A stretch of 25,136 bases of DNA from an uncultured Lachnospiraceae bacterium. Lineage in GTDB: Bacteria; Bacillota; Clostridia; Lachnospirales; Lachnospiraceae. Numbering within the stretch: the stretch's first letter is position 1; each line of letters starts with the position of its first letter. Made by a program: the position numbers and the translations under genes. Below are positions 1-8,233 of this stretch, piece after piece. The stretch is from contig CAPNGW010000001.1 of the NCBI GenBank assembly GCA_948665105.1, positions 1 through 25,136 on the forward strand, read 5' to 3'. Under the pieces are notes generated by a model. The model worked only from the letters and a program-made list of their open reading frames with translations. It ran no database searches and was not told the DNA's origin.

Positions 1-573
1 GTTGGGAGGCACATTGGCCACAATCTCCGGTTTGGCGTAATACTGCACCGCCAGAGACAGGGCCCCGTACTCCTTAGTTCCGGGCCCCACCTGCATCCGC
101 TCCGCCACCTCCTTTTGCACCATTACCGTGATGCTCTCCATGGGCACATGGCTCTCAAACAAGCCCATGATGATGGGGGTGGTGATGTAATAGGGAAGAT
201 TTGCCACCACCTTAATGGGCCTTCCGCTATTTTTCTCCCGGGCTATCCGGTTGATGTCCACCTTAAGAATATCTTCGTTGAGGACTTCCACATTGTCATA
301 TGCGCTTAAGGTATCCTCAAGAATCGGAATCAGCATCTTATCAATCTCCACTGCCAGTACCTGTCTGGCATTTTCGCAAAGGTACTGGGTCATGGTCCCG
401 ATGCCCGGGCCGATTTCCAATACAAAATCATCCTTTGTGATACCTGCCGCTGCAACGATTTTGTCAAGTACATGAGTGTCAATTAAAAAGTTCTGGCCGA
501 ACTTTTTCTGAAAGTTGAAGTTGTACTTCTGTAAAACTGCTATGGTGTTCTGTGGATTTCCTAATGTGGCCAT
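1..573 (-). CDS. rsmA: 16S rRNA (adenine(1518)-N6/adenine(1519)-N6)-dimethyltransferase, 5' part
   Basis: RsmA (KsgA) dimethylates two adjacent adenines in the 3' terminal helix of 16S rRNA during small-subunit maturation, using S-adenosylmethionine. The visible 191 codons show the family signature KKFGQNFLID near the N-terminus, the SAM-binding motif VLEIGPGIGT and the catalytic NLPYY motif. The C-terminal third lies beyond the left edge, so the gene is partial here. The ATG at 573 is chosen because AGGAGA lies six bases upstream; an in-frame ATG at 594 would put that site inside the coding region. The gene is last in a minus-strand series metG-tatD-blaI-M56-rsmA, 75 bases after the M56 gene, with no clear promoter of its own in the gap. 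Confidence 0.95.
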   Translation of the reverse strand, partial: MATLGNPQNTIAVLQKYNFNFQKKFGQNFLIDTHVLDKIVAAAGITKDDFVLEIGPGIGTMTQYLCENARQVLAVEIDKMLIPILEDTLSAYDNVEVLNEDILKVDINRIAREKNSGRPIKVVANLPYYITTPIIMGLFESHVPMESITVMVQKEVAERMQVGPGTKEYGALSLAVQYYAKPEIVANVPPN

Positions 574-648
574 AAATCTCCTCTTGCTTTCCATCCTTAA
601 TGGTGTCCTTGTAAACTGATGGTATGAAAGCCCCTGCATTCCGCTTTC

Positions 649-3222
649 TTATATTCGGGTTACTCTGAAAAAGGCTCCGTCGTAAAACATAATTGCATTT
701 TCCGAATCAATCATATAAAAATGTGTTCCAAAGGTAGTATCTGAGACCCCCTCCAGCTCATAGTAAGTGAAGGCCGTGTTGGCAAGGCCCAGCTCTTCGG
801 TAGTTACTCTGTACAGCTCATCAAATTCCCGGGCCGTGACAAGCTCCTTCCGGTAATGCTCTACAGCCTTAACCATATCCAGCCAGGAAGCTCTGTAAGC
901 ACTTCTTCCGTATGTCAGCCAGCTCCCCTCAATCTTCTCAATGTCCGCCCGGGACACCGCAGATATTCCCTTCGTCGGTATATATTCTACCACGGTCCAC
1001 CTTCCATAGATAGAGGTTTCCACAAAATAATCCTGATTTTCAGCAAGTGATACAAATTCCGTGACATCCGCCGCGTTTTTTTCCTCATGGGACTCATTGT
1101 ACGCCTCTTCCAGATAGGTCTCTTCCACAAAGCCCCTATCTGAACCCGTGAAAATACGTGCCTCCGTTCTCAAAGCACCCGCCTGGCGGTAGCTGGATAT
1201 GACGATTATATCTGTAAATCCGTCTGCGTTAATATCTGGGAAGGCAGTCTCCATAACCTCCTGGAATACCCACTGATCCCTCCGGCTTTGGCCGGCGCTT
1301 ACAATCTCCCGCTCCTGGCCGTCCTGATACAGCTTATATTCCACATCCGCATAGGCATTTTCCTCAAAATGGGGATAAATGGCGGCGAAGGTCACCATCC
1401 CATAAGGATTTATTTGAACCTCTGTTACCGTATCATCGATTCGGTTATCCGGCATGGGAGCAGAAATTTGATTCCGCTCCTTGGCGGCAATCCGAAATCC
1501 CCGCTCCGTGTGGGCAGCGTCCAGGAAAAGGCGTACCTGGGCATAGGGCTGTTCTCCTGCCACCCCTTCCAGAAATTCCAGTTCGACAAGTCCATTTACC
1601 TCTTCAATACGCTTCAGGGCAAATACATAGTCCGGGGAATCCGATACGCTGACATAATAACTGCCCTCCTCAAACAAAAGGCCTTCCAGCTTCCCGGAAA
1701 TATCCTGGGGCGTTACCCCGTATTCCGACAGAGGCTTTCCAAAAATCTGCCGGACAGCCTCCTCCACCTCTTCCTGACTCACCTTCACAAAGTCCGTCTC
1801 AAAACCGTACTGCTTAGAAAAACGCCTCACCGTTTCTTTGGCAAAATCGCTGGTGTAAGAGCCAAAAATATAATAGGCCCAGTCCGTCTCATCCAAATCC
1901 TGCCCACTGTAGAAAACCGGTATCCAAGGGCAGACTTTTTCCAGATAAGCGATATCCTCTTTGGACAGTATAACCTCCCCATTCAGGCCGGCAAAGATGG
2001 TTCCCTCCGGTGGTGAGGCTTCTCCCTGGCTCCCCAAAGCTTCATCGGAAAGGGAATCTCCCTGAGTCCGACTCCCCAAGGCTTCATCGGAAAGGGAATC
2101 CCCCTGGGCCTGACTTTCCCTGGGAACAGTCATCAACGTGACAGCACTTACAATAGCCACCAGCACCACCGCAAAAGTAATAAGAATCCGTCCCCGCCGC
2201 TTGCTCATAATATTTCTCACCCGCCGCTCCGTGTTGGACTCCCCGAAGGCCAGCCCAACCGACAGTCCGCTTGTACGCTGGGCAAAATCCAAAAGCACCT
2301 TGGCATAAACTCTTTTCTCCTCCAGGGAGGCTCCCGAAAGAGCCGACTCATCGCAGAACATCTCCATATCCTGATTCATTTTATGCACAGCCAGCCACAC
2401 AAAGGGATTCCACCAGTGCAGACAGATACAGAGGATTCCCAGCCAGCGAATCAGCGGATCCCTGTGCTTGATGTGCATACGCTCATGTCTTAAGATATGG
2501 TCTCTGGCCAGAGGCCCCAATCCATAAGGCAGAAAGATTTTTCCTTTCCAGATTCCCATCACAAAGGGGGAGGCAATACGATCACTAAGCCATACATTCT
2601 CTTCCTCTCGCACTGCGTCCGCGGTCCACTTCCGCACCCGGAAATATTGAATCAAATAGAAGCAGAAAAGTCCCGCTGCCCCAGCTGTATAGATAATTAC
2701 CAGTAATTTTATGAGGCTCCGGTAAACACCCCTTACATCCATGCCAGTCCCCACATCCGCCGCTTCATTCCCCTGGTCACTCATCCCGGACAAGACGCTG
2801 CTTCCCTGGGCATTCCCTGAGCAGGACAACGTACTGCTTCCCTGGACATTCCCTGAGCAGGACAACGTACTGCTTCCCTGGACATTCCCTGGTCCGGACA
2901 GCGTACTATTCTCCTGTTCCTTCCCCTGCCCCTTCACCGCATCGGGCAGTCCGCTGTCCTCCCCTTCTATGGTCATCCGAGACAATCCGTCACCTGTTCC
3001 CGGCAGAACAGCTTCTTCCCCAATATACGCAAAATTCATGGGCTGGAGGCTGAAGGAGCTCTCCGGCCATATGGGACACAAAAGGCCCAGTCCAACCAAC
3101 GCCCAAAGAGAATAGCTGTAGATTTTGGGATACTTTCTAAGCACCTGCCGGACAATGAGTATCAACACAATCAACACTATGGTCTGCAGACTTGCCATCC
3201 ACAATCTGCCTGCTATTGTCAT
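649..3222 (-). CDS. BlaR1/MecR1-like M56 family membrane metallopeptidase with long C-terminal ectodomain
   Basis: Members of family M56 sense a signal at the cell surface and cleave, or cause cleavage of, a partner BlaI-type repressor. Hydrophobic segments lie at about residues 10-28, 36-52, 168-193 and 345-366. The zinc site is HERMH (246-250) with the downstream DMEMFCDE segment supplying the third ligand (Glu287). The ectodomain after residue 366 shows no penicillin-binding SxxK/KTG set, so the ligand need not be a beta-lactam; it contains a calcium-loop-like DINADGFTD stretch seen in VCBS/FG-GAP-type proteins. Two short tandem repeats interrupt it, one in the first external loop and one just after the last membrane segment. 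At 857 residues it is longer than classical BlaR1 (about 600). Its ATG overlaps the blaI stop codon (ATGA), so the two are translationally coupled. Confidence 0.85.
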   Translation of the reverse strand: MTIAGRLWMASLQTIVLIVLILIVRQVLRKYPKIYSYSLWALVGLGLLCPIWPESSFSLQPMNFAYIGEEAVLPGTGDGLSRMTIEGEDSGLPDAVKGQGKEQENSTLSGPGNVQGSSTLSCSGNVQGSSTLSCSGNAQGSSVLSGMSDQGNEAADVGTGMDVRGVYRSLIKLLVIIYTAGAAGLFCFYLIQYFRVRKWTADAVREEENVWLSDRIASPFVMGIWKGKIFLPYGLGPLARDHILRHERMHIKHRDPLIRWLGILCICLHWWNPFVWLAVHKMNQDMEMFCDESALSGASLEEKRVYAKVLLDFAQRTSGLSVGLAFGESNTERRVRNIMSKRRGRILITFAVVLVAIVSAVTLMTVPRESQAQGDSLSDEALGSRTQGDSLSDEALGSQGEASPPEGTIFAGLNGEVILSKEDIAYLEKVCPWIPVFYSGQDLDETDWAYYIFGSYTSDFAKETVRRFSKQYGFETDFVKVSQEEVEEAVRQIFGKPLSEYGVTPQDISGKLEGLLFEEGSYYVSVSDSPDYVFALKRIEEVNGLVELEFLEGVAGEQPYAQVRLFLDAAHTERGFRIAAKERNQISAPMPDNRIDDTVTEVQINPYGMVTFAAIYPHFEENAYADVEYKLYQDGQEREIVSAGQSRRDQWVFQEVMETAFPDINADGFTDIIVISSYRQAGALRTEARIFTGSDRGFVEETYLEEAYNESHEEKNAADVTEFVSLAENQDYFVETSIYGRWTVVEYIPTKGISAVSRADIEKIEGSWLTYGRSAYRASWLDMVKAVEHYRKELVTAREFDELYRVTTEELGLANTAFTYYELEGVSDTTFGTHFYMIDSENAIMFYDGAFFRVTRI
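2031..2114 (-). repeat. Two tandem 42-bp units inside the M56 gene
   Basis: Units 2031-2072 and 2073-2114 are nearly identical and encode two copies of a 14-residue segment containing GDSLSDEALGS, directly after the last membrane segment of the M56 protein. The unit length is a multiple of three, so copy-number change would keep the frame. Probably a flexible acidic linker. Confidence 0.85.
2801..2908 (-). repeat. Three tandem 36-bp units inside the M56 gene
   Basis: Units 2801-2836, 2837-2872 and 2873-2908 encode three copies of the 12-residue pattern STLSxxGNxQGS in the loop between the second and third membrane segments. The first two units differ at one base. The unit is a multiple of three, so slippage would vary loop length without breaking the frame. 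Confidence 0.9.
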
Positions 3223-3584
3223 GCTTCTTCCTCCTCCCCTGCCTGCTCAACGATTTGCCGTATCCGCTCAATATCTGATTTTGACAGCTTCCTCTCCTTT
3301 AAAAACGTTGCCAGAAACATGGGGATGTTCCCCTTGCTGGTCCGCTGCAGCAATTCCTCACTCTCCTGACGATCCACTTCCTCCTTTGAAATCAACGAAG
3401 TTACGATGGTCTCCTCATTTTTCACAACACCCTTATCCGTCAGCTTCTTGATTACCGTGTATGTGGTTGATTTCTTCCATCCCAGCTGCTCGTTGCACAG
3501 CTTCACCAGTGTTGGGCTGGAAACCGGCTCATGCTCCCACAAAATACTTAAAAACCGGTATTCACTCTCGAATATTTTTTCCAT
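3219..3584 (-). CDS. BlaI/MecI/CopY family transcriptional repressor
   Basis: This 121-residue protein is the DNA-binding partner of the M56 protease encoded downstream. The N-terminal two thirds forms the winged helix typical of BlaI/MecI (ESEYRFLSILWE, then LGWKKSTTYTVIKKLTDKG, the recognition-helix region), and the C-terminal third is the dimerisation segment where repressors of this family are cleaved on induction. Length matches the family (about 120-130). The start at 3584 follows GAGGAGAAGG-type purines. It should repress its own operon through the paired operators at 3606-3659. No beta-lactamase lies next to it, so the controlled response is unknown. A paralogue sits at 17665-18024. 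Confidence 0.92.
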   Translation of the reverse strand: MEKIFESEYRFLSILWEHEPVSSPTLVKLCNEQLGWKKSTTYTVIKKLTDKGVVKNEETIVTSLISKEEVDRQESEELLQRTSKGNIPMFLATFLKERKLSKSDIERIRQIVEQAGEEEEA

Positions 3585-3605
3585 ATCCTTCTCCTCACAT
3601 AAACA

Positions 3606-3659
3606 AACTCTGGTCTACTGCAATAGATTAATCATAGTTTATCGCAATAGACCAGAGTT
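3606..3659 (-). promoter_or_regulatory. Paired BlaI-type operators in a 54-bp inverted repeat
   Basis: The outer arms (AACTCTGGTCTA and its complement) are perfectly matched, and within them lie two 12-bp near-palindromes, CTACTGCAATAG at 3615-3626 and TTATCGCAATAG at 3639-3650. The promoter-side copy overlaps the spacer and -10 of the blaI promoter; the other lies just past the expected transcription start. This is the arrangement expected for an autorepressed blaI operon. Confidence 0.75.
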
Positions 3660-3664
3660 GTCAA
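3636..3664 (-). promoter_or_regulatory. Promoter of the first blaI-M56 operon
   Basis: On the minus strand a perfect TTGACA (3659-3664) is followed after 17 bases by TAAACT (3636-3641), four of six matches to the -10 consensus. Transcription would start near 3629, about 45 bases before the blaI start codon. Confidence 0.65.
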
Positions 3665-3673
3665 CCCTGATTT

Positions 3674-4450
3674 TTATTTATTTTGTAGTCCATACAGCTC
3701 CATGGCATTCCGGTAGCTAATCTCCTCTACCTCCTCCGGTCTAAGCCCTTTAAGCTCTGCGACAGTCTCCACCACGTAAGGCAGATACAGCGAGGAATTC
3801 CGCTTCCCCCGGTTGGGCTCGGGAGCCAGATAAGGACAGTCCGTCTCAATCAAAATACGTTCCATGGGAATCTCCGCCACCGCTTCCTTCAGCTTCCTGG
3901 CATTTTTAAAGGTCACCACTCCGCCCACGCCGATGTAATATCCCAGCTTCACATATTCTAAAGCCAGCTCCCTGGAATAGGAAAAGCAATGAATCACTCC
4001 CGGTATTCCCACCGCAGCCTCCTTCATAATCTCAAGGGTATCCGCCGCCGCATCCCTGGAATGAATGATTACCGGCAGCTGTACCTCTCTGGCCAGCCCA
4101 AGCTGCCGCCGAAACCACACCTTCTGCTGTTCCTGAACTTCTGTCTCCTTATCCCAGTAATAATCCAGCCCAATTTCACCGATGGCTGCCACCTTTTGGT
4201 GAGCCGCGGCTTTCTCAAGCCACTTAAGCCCTTCCGCATCCAGACAGGAAATTTCGCTGGGATGCACACCGATGGATGCATATACAAAATCATATTGCTC
4301 TGCCAGGGCAATGGCCCGCTTACTGCTGGGGATATCGGCTCCCACATTTACAATTTTCGTTATCCGGTTTTGCTCCATTGAAGAAAGCAGTTCGTCTCTG
4401 TCTTCCCCGAACTGCTTATCATCATAATGGGCATGACTGTCAAATATCAT
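3674..4450 (-). CDS. tatD: TatD family metal-dependent hydrolase (DNase)
   Basis: TatD proteins are cytoplasmic, divalent-metal-dependent TIM-barrel nucleases linked to DNA fragmentation and repair. All family landmarks are present in the 258 residues: the HAH metal motif at residues 6-8, AIGEIGLDYYWD with its metal-binding glutamate, VIIHSRDA, GVIHCFSYS, and the C-terminal IETDCPYLAPEP. Length is typical. It lies 85 bases downstream of metG on the same strand, the order usual in Firmicutes, and is probably cotranscribed with it. The start at 4450 follows an AGGAAGGG site five bases away. Confidence 0.95.
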   Translation of the reverse strand: MIFDSHAHYDDKQFGEDRDELLSSMEQNRITKIVNVGADIPSSKRAIALAEQYDFVYASIGVHPSEISCLDAEGLKWLEKAAAHQKVAAIGEIGLDYYWDKETEVQEQQKVWFRRQLGLAREVQLPVIIHSRDAAADTLEIMKEAAVGIPGVIHCFSYSRELALEYVKLGYYIGVGGVVTFKNARKLKEAVAEIPMERILIETDCPYLAPEPNRGKRNSSLYLPYVVETVAELKGLRPEEVEEISYRNAMELYGLQNK

Positions 4451-4472
4451 ATCCCTTCCTCTTTCTTAACGT

Positions 4473-4528
4473 GTAACAGCTCAGCCCGCGCCATTCGCCT
4501 GTTTTGCTGGCTATGGCTGAACTGTTAC
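4473..4528. repeat. Inverted repeat in the metG-tatD gap
   Basis: Arms 4473-4486 (GTAACAGCTCAGCC) and 4515-4528 are complementary at 13 of 14 positions around a 28-base centre. No T tract follows on either strand, so it is not a normal intrinsic terminator. It may be an mRNA processing or stabilising hairpin in the metG-tatD transcript. Confidence 0.6.
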
Positions 4529-4535
4529 CTGAACA

Positions 4536-6551
4536 TTAACTTATCTCCGCACCGGAGGGCATTTTCTTCTCCGGCACCATCAGGGACAGTTCCCCCTTGG
4601 CGTCCTCCGCACACAGAAGCATACCCTCGGACAGCACGCCCGCCAGCTTGGCTGGTTTTAGGTTCACCAGCACCATCACCTTCTTGCCCACCATCTCCTG
4701 GGGGGTGTAGTGGGCCTTAATTCCCGACACAATCTGCTTCACCTGGCTTCCGATACGCACCTTTGAGCACAGAAGCTTTTTGGACTTGGGAACCTCCTCA
4801 CAGGCGATAATCTCGCCTACCTGGAGCTGCAGCTTCATAAAGTCCTCGTAGGTAATCTCATCCTTGGCCTCTATGTCAATTACTTCCTCATTACCGTCTC
4901 CGGCATTCTCCTCATCCGGCAATTCCAGGCCCAGAGCTCTCTGCTCCGCCTCAAATTCCTTTTTCTGAGCTTCCCGGATGGCCTCCACCTTGGGCATAAT
5001 CTCCTTCACGTCAAGACGGGCAAAGAGAATCTCCGGCTTCTCCGTCACCCTGTTTCCATCCGGATACAGGCCGAAACGGTTCAGCTCTCCAAAGGTACGA
5101 AGGCTCGTATTAAGCTGGGACACAATCTTCTCTGCAGTTTCCGGCAGGAAACTGGACAAAAGGCTGGCTCCGATAGTAATAGCCTCCGTCAGGTTGTAAA
5201 GCACCTCAGAAAGCCGCTCCCTTTTGCTCTCCTCCTTGGCCAAGGCCCAGGGCATGGTCTCGTCAATGTATTTGTTACAGCGGCGGAACACGTTGAATAC
5301 CTCCGTGATGGCATCCGCCACCCGAAGTCCTTCCATCTTCTGTGCAATCTTATCCCGGGCAGAGACAGCCACCTCCTTGAGATTCTCATCTACCTCTTCC
5401 GAAACCCCTGTCCGCTTCACAACACCGTCAAAATATTTATTGCTCATGGAAATGGTACGGCTCACCAGGTTCCCCAGAATGTTGGCAAGGTCGGAATTAA
5501 ACCGCTCCACCACCAGCTCCCAGGTAATGATTCCGTCATTTTCAAAGGGCATCTCGTGCAACACAAAATAACGGGTGGCATCCACGCCAAACAGCTCCTT
5601 CATATCGTCGGCATAGATTACATTCCCCTTGGATTTGCTCATCTTCTCACCACCCTGCAGCAGCCAGGGATGCCCGAAAATCTGCTTCGGAAGGGGCAAA
5701 TCAAGAGCCATCAGGAAAATGGGCCAGTAAATGGTATGGAACCGGATAATATCTTTTCCAATCAAATGCAAATCCGCCGGCCAGTCCTTTTGAAACTGCT
5801 CCGTGGATTCCCCTCCACAGTTATAACCGATTCCGGTAATATAGTTGGTCAGCGCATCCAGCCACACATATACCACATGCCTGGAATCGAAGTCCACAGG
5901 AATGCCCCAGGTAAAGGAGGTCCTGGACACACACAAATCCTGCAATCCCGGCAACAGGAAATTGTTCATCATTTCATTTTTCCGGGACACAGGCTGAATA
6001 AATTCCGGATGGCTGTTGATATGCTCAATCAATCTGTCGGCATACTTGCTCATTTTAAAGAAGTAGGCTTCTTCCTTGGCCGGAACCACCTCACGCCCGC
6101 AGTCCGGACATTTTCCGTCCACCAGCTGGGATTCTGTGAAAAAGGACTCGCAGGGGGTACAGTAGAGACCCTCGTAATGGCCCTTGTAGATATCTCCCTG
6201 GTCGTATAATTTCTTAAAAATCCTCTGCACCTGCTTTTCATGGTCCGTATCCGTGGTGCGGATAAATTTATCGTAAGACGAATTCATCATGTCCCAGATG
6301 TCCTTAACCTGAGCCGCCACCTTGTCCACATAATCCTTGGGGCTGATACCTGCTTCCTGGGCCTTCAGCTCAATCTTCTGCCCATGCTCGTCCGTCCCTG
6401 TCTGGAAAAATACGTCGTATCCCTCCAGCCTTTTATATCTTGCAATACTGTCCGCCAATACAATCTCGTAAGTGTTCCCGATGTGGGGCTTTCCGGATGT
6501 ATAGGCGATGGCTGTTGTCATGTAAAACTTTCCTTTGCATTTATCGCACAT
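4536..6551 (-). CDS. metG: Methionyl-tRNA synthetase with C-terminal tRNA-binding domain
   Basis: Charges tRNA-Met with methionine in the cytoplasm. The 671-residue product has the class I HIGH-type motif (HIGN, residues 23-26), a zinc knuckle with Cys131/134/148/151, the KMSKS loop (303-307), an anticodon-binding helical domain, and a C-terminal Trbp111-like OB-fold domain (about 570-671, with LQLQVGEI and the VNLKPAKLAGVLSEGM stretch). The longer reading frame would begin with a TTG at 6575, but AGGAGG lies eight bases before the ATG at 6551, so that ATG is chosen. The protein then starts MCDKCKGKFYMTTAIAY, a slightly unusual two-cysteine extension ahead of the usual FYxTTAIAY start. It is transcribed from a good promoter at 6588-6616 and followed by tatD. 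Confidence 0.96.
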   Translation of the reverse strand: MCDKCKGKFYMTTAIAYTSGKPHIGNTYEIVLADSIARYKRLEGYDVFFQTGTDEHGQKIELKAQEAGISPKDYVDKVAAQVKDIWDMMNSSYDKFIRTTDTDHEKQVQRIFKKLYDQGDIYKGHYEGLYCTPCESFFTESQLVDGKCPDCGREVVPAKEEAYFFKMSKYADRLIEHINSHPEFIQPVSRKNEMMNNFLLPGLQDLCVSRTSFTWGIPVDFDSRHVVYVWLDALTNYITGIGYNCGGESTEQFQKDWPADLHLIGKDIIRFHTIYWPIFLMALDLPLPKQIFGHPWLLQGGEKMSKSKGNVIYADDMKELFGVDATRYFVLHEMPFENDGIITWELVVERFNSDLANILGNLVSRTISMSNKYFDGVVKRTGVSEEVDENLKEVAVSARDKIAQKMEGLRVADAITEVFNVFRRCNKYIDETMPWALAKEESKRERLSEVLYNLTEAITIGASLLSSFLPETAEKIVSQLNTSLRTFGELNRFGLYPDGNRVTEKPEILFARLDVKEIMPKVEAIREAQKKEFEAEQRALGLELPDEENAGDGNEEVIDIEAKDEITYEDFMKLQLQVGEIIACEEVPKSKKLLCSKVRIGSQVKQIVSGIKAHYTPQEMVGKKVMVLVNLKPAKLAGVLSEGMLLCAEDAKGELSLMVPEKKMPSGAEIS

Positions 6552-6587
6552 AAACAATTCCTCCTGATTCGCCAAAAACTACCTATT

Positions 6588-6616
6588 ATTATATGCCCTG
6601 TGGCGCATCTTTTCAA
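6588..6616 (-). promoter_or_regulatory. Promoter of metG
   Basis: On the minus strand TTGAAA (6611-6616) and a perfect TATAAT (6588-6593) are separated by 17 bases, about 37 bases before the metG start codon. No T-box elements are visible between it and metG. Confidence 0.7.
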
Positions 6617-6625
6617 CTGTTATCT

Positions 6626-7555
6626 TTACCGCACGCAGATATATACCATGTAAGCAGCATACATCATCAGCATAATCGCGCCTTCCATCCGGTTAATACT
6701 CTTCTTCACCCCCGCAAATATCAGCACAAGTACGCTCATCACAATCAGCACCACAATATCAACCAGATTTTCCATGGTCATAGACATGGGGCTTAAGGAG
6801 CCGGCAACACCCAGAATCAGCAGAATATTGAAAATATTGGAACCAATCACATTCCCCAAAGCCATATCCACATCGCCTTTTTTCGCAGCCACCAGAGATG
6901 TCACAAGTTCCGGAAGAGAGGTACCAAAAGCCACAATGGTAAGACCGATTAACGTAGGTTCAAGGCCGAAATTCAGCGCAATGGCAGATGCAGAGTCCAC
7001 CACCAGATTGCCTCCCCAGACCACCGCCGCAATACCCACCACAATGAACAAAATACATTTCCACACCGGCAGTACTTTGATTTCCTCTTCTTCCCCGGCT
7101 GTAGCCCGGGCCTTCCTTGCGGAAATCACCATCCAGGCCAGAAACGCGATAAACAGCGCCGTTAGAATTGCACCATCGACTCTGCCGATACCCATGCCTA
7201 AATAGCCCATTCCCAGCAGCAATACCGCCGCCAGAATTGAAATGGGAAACTCCACTTTCAGCGTGGACATTTTTACCGTCAAAGGTTTAAACAGCGCACA
7301 GGCACCACACACTACCATTAGGTTGAAAATATTTGAGCCTACCGCGTTACTGATGGCAATGGCGTTGTCCCCTTTCAAGGATGCCGCCGTACTTACTGCC
7401 AGCTCCGGCGCACTGGTTCCCATAGCAACTATTGTCATTCCGATAATCAGCGTGGGCACCCGCATCCGCTTCGCCACGCTGGAGCTTCCGTCCACAAACA
7501 AATCAGCTCCCTTAATTAGCAATACAAATCCTGCCATCAACAAAAAATAATCCAT
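6626..7555 (-). CDS. CaCA family sodium/calcium (cation) exchanger, YrbG-like
   Basis: This 309-residue integral membrane protein belongs to the Ca2+:cation antiporter superfamily, which exports calcium in exchange for sodium or protons. The two inverted alpha repeats are clear: GTSAPE (46-51) with NAVGSNIFN, and GTSLPE (211-216) with GNVIGSNIFN; the glutamates in these motifs bind the transported cation. About ten hydrophobic segments are visible, with a short acidic cytoplasmic loop (GEEEEIK, about 154-160) between the halves. Length agrees with bacterial YrbG-type exchangers. It follows mntP by 43 bases on the same strand, suggesting a cation-efflux pair. The transported ion cannot be fixed from sequence alone. 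Confidence 0.93.
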   Translation of the reverse strand: MDYFLLMAGFVLLIKGADLFVDGSSSVAKRMRVPTLIIGMTIVAMGTSAPELAVSTAASLKGDNAIAISNAVGSNIFNLMVVCGACALFKPLTVKMSTLKVEFPISILAAVLLLGMGYLGMGIGRVDGAILTALFIAFLAWMVISARKARATAGEEEEIKVLPVWKCILFIVVGIAAVVWGGNLVVDSASAIALNFGLEPTLIGLTIVAFGTSLPELVTSLVAAKKGDVDMALGNVIGSNIFNILLILGVAGSLSPMSMTMENLVDIVVLIVMSVLVLIFAGVKKSINRMEGAIMLMMYAAYMVYICVR

Positions 7556-7598
7556 TTTACATCCATTCCTTTCTTTTATAGCATGTAAGGCTTCTTAC

Positions 7599-8168
7599 TT
7601 AAAATATTCCCAGATGCTCCACCAATATTTTAATTCCCATTAAAATAAGAATCACGCCGCCCAAAAGCTCCGCCTTACTCTTATATTTGCTGCCAAAAAT
7701 ATTTCCAATGAACACGCCGCCGGCGGACAGCAAAAATGTGGTACAGCCAATGAGGGTGACGGCCGGGAGAATGCTCACATTGAGGAAGGCAAAGGTGATA
7801 CCCACCGCCAGAGCGTCAATGCTGGTGGCAATGGACAGAAGGAACAGTTCCTTAATATCCAGTTTACAGTCCATCTTCACCTCTTCCTCCGCCTCCTCCT
7901 TGATGGCATCCAGAACCATCTTCCCGCCCAGGAATACCAGAAGGCCAAAAGCAATCCAGTGGTCTACGGCAGTAATGTGTTTCTCAAACTGACGGCCCAG
8001 TGTCCAGCCCAGCAAGGGCATCAGTGCCTGAAAGCCGCCAAAGAACAATGCAATCATAAAACAGTATGCCTTATTGACTTTCCGCATATTCAGCCCTTTG
8101 CAAACAGCCACTGCAAAGGCATCCATGGAAAGCCCCACGCCAATCAGTAAAATCTCAAAAATGCTCAT
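7599..8168 (-). CDS. mntP: Manganese efflux pump MntP
   Basis: MntP exports Mn2+ across the cytoplasmic membrane. The 189-residue product has six hydrophobic segments in two homologous halves, each with the conserved acidic signature: GLSMDAFAVAVCKGL in the first and ATSIDALAVGITFAFL in the second. The frame is open to 8201, but the ATG at 8168 gives the family's usual start MSIFEILLIGVGLS and is preferred, with AAAGGA as a weak ribosome site. A TATAAT box at 8191-8196 could be the -10 of its own promoter. The leader is too short to hold a yybP-ykoY manganese riboswitch, which often precedes mntP. Confidence 0.94.
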   Translation of the reverse strand: MSIFEILLIGVGLSMDAFAVAVCKGLNMRKVNKAYCFMIALFFGGFQALMPLLGWTLGRQFEKHITAVDHWIAFGLLVFLGGKMVLDAIKEEAEEEVKMDCKLDIKELFLLSIATSIDALAVGITFAFLNVSILPAVTLIGCTTFLLSAGGVFIGNIFGSKYKSKAELLGGVILILMGIKILVEHLGIF

Positions 8169-8233
8169 AATCCTTTGTCCCTTCCTCTGCATTATACCCA
8201 TAATGCCAAAAGCTTCATGGATGACGGTTCTTC

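Noticed and set aside
1288..2016. 242-codon plus-strand reading frame
   Set aside because: Antisense to the M56 gene, no recognisable family and no ribosome site of note.
2801..2908. 36-bp repeats as a CRISPR array
   Set aside because: The units are directly adjacent without spacers, keep the reading frame and lie inside a coding region.
8169..8233. Manganese riboswitch (yybP-ykoY) ahead of mntP
   Set aside because: Only about 65 bases are available and no matching hairpin pair is visible.
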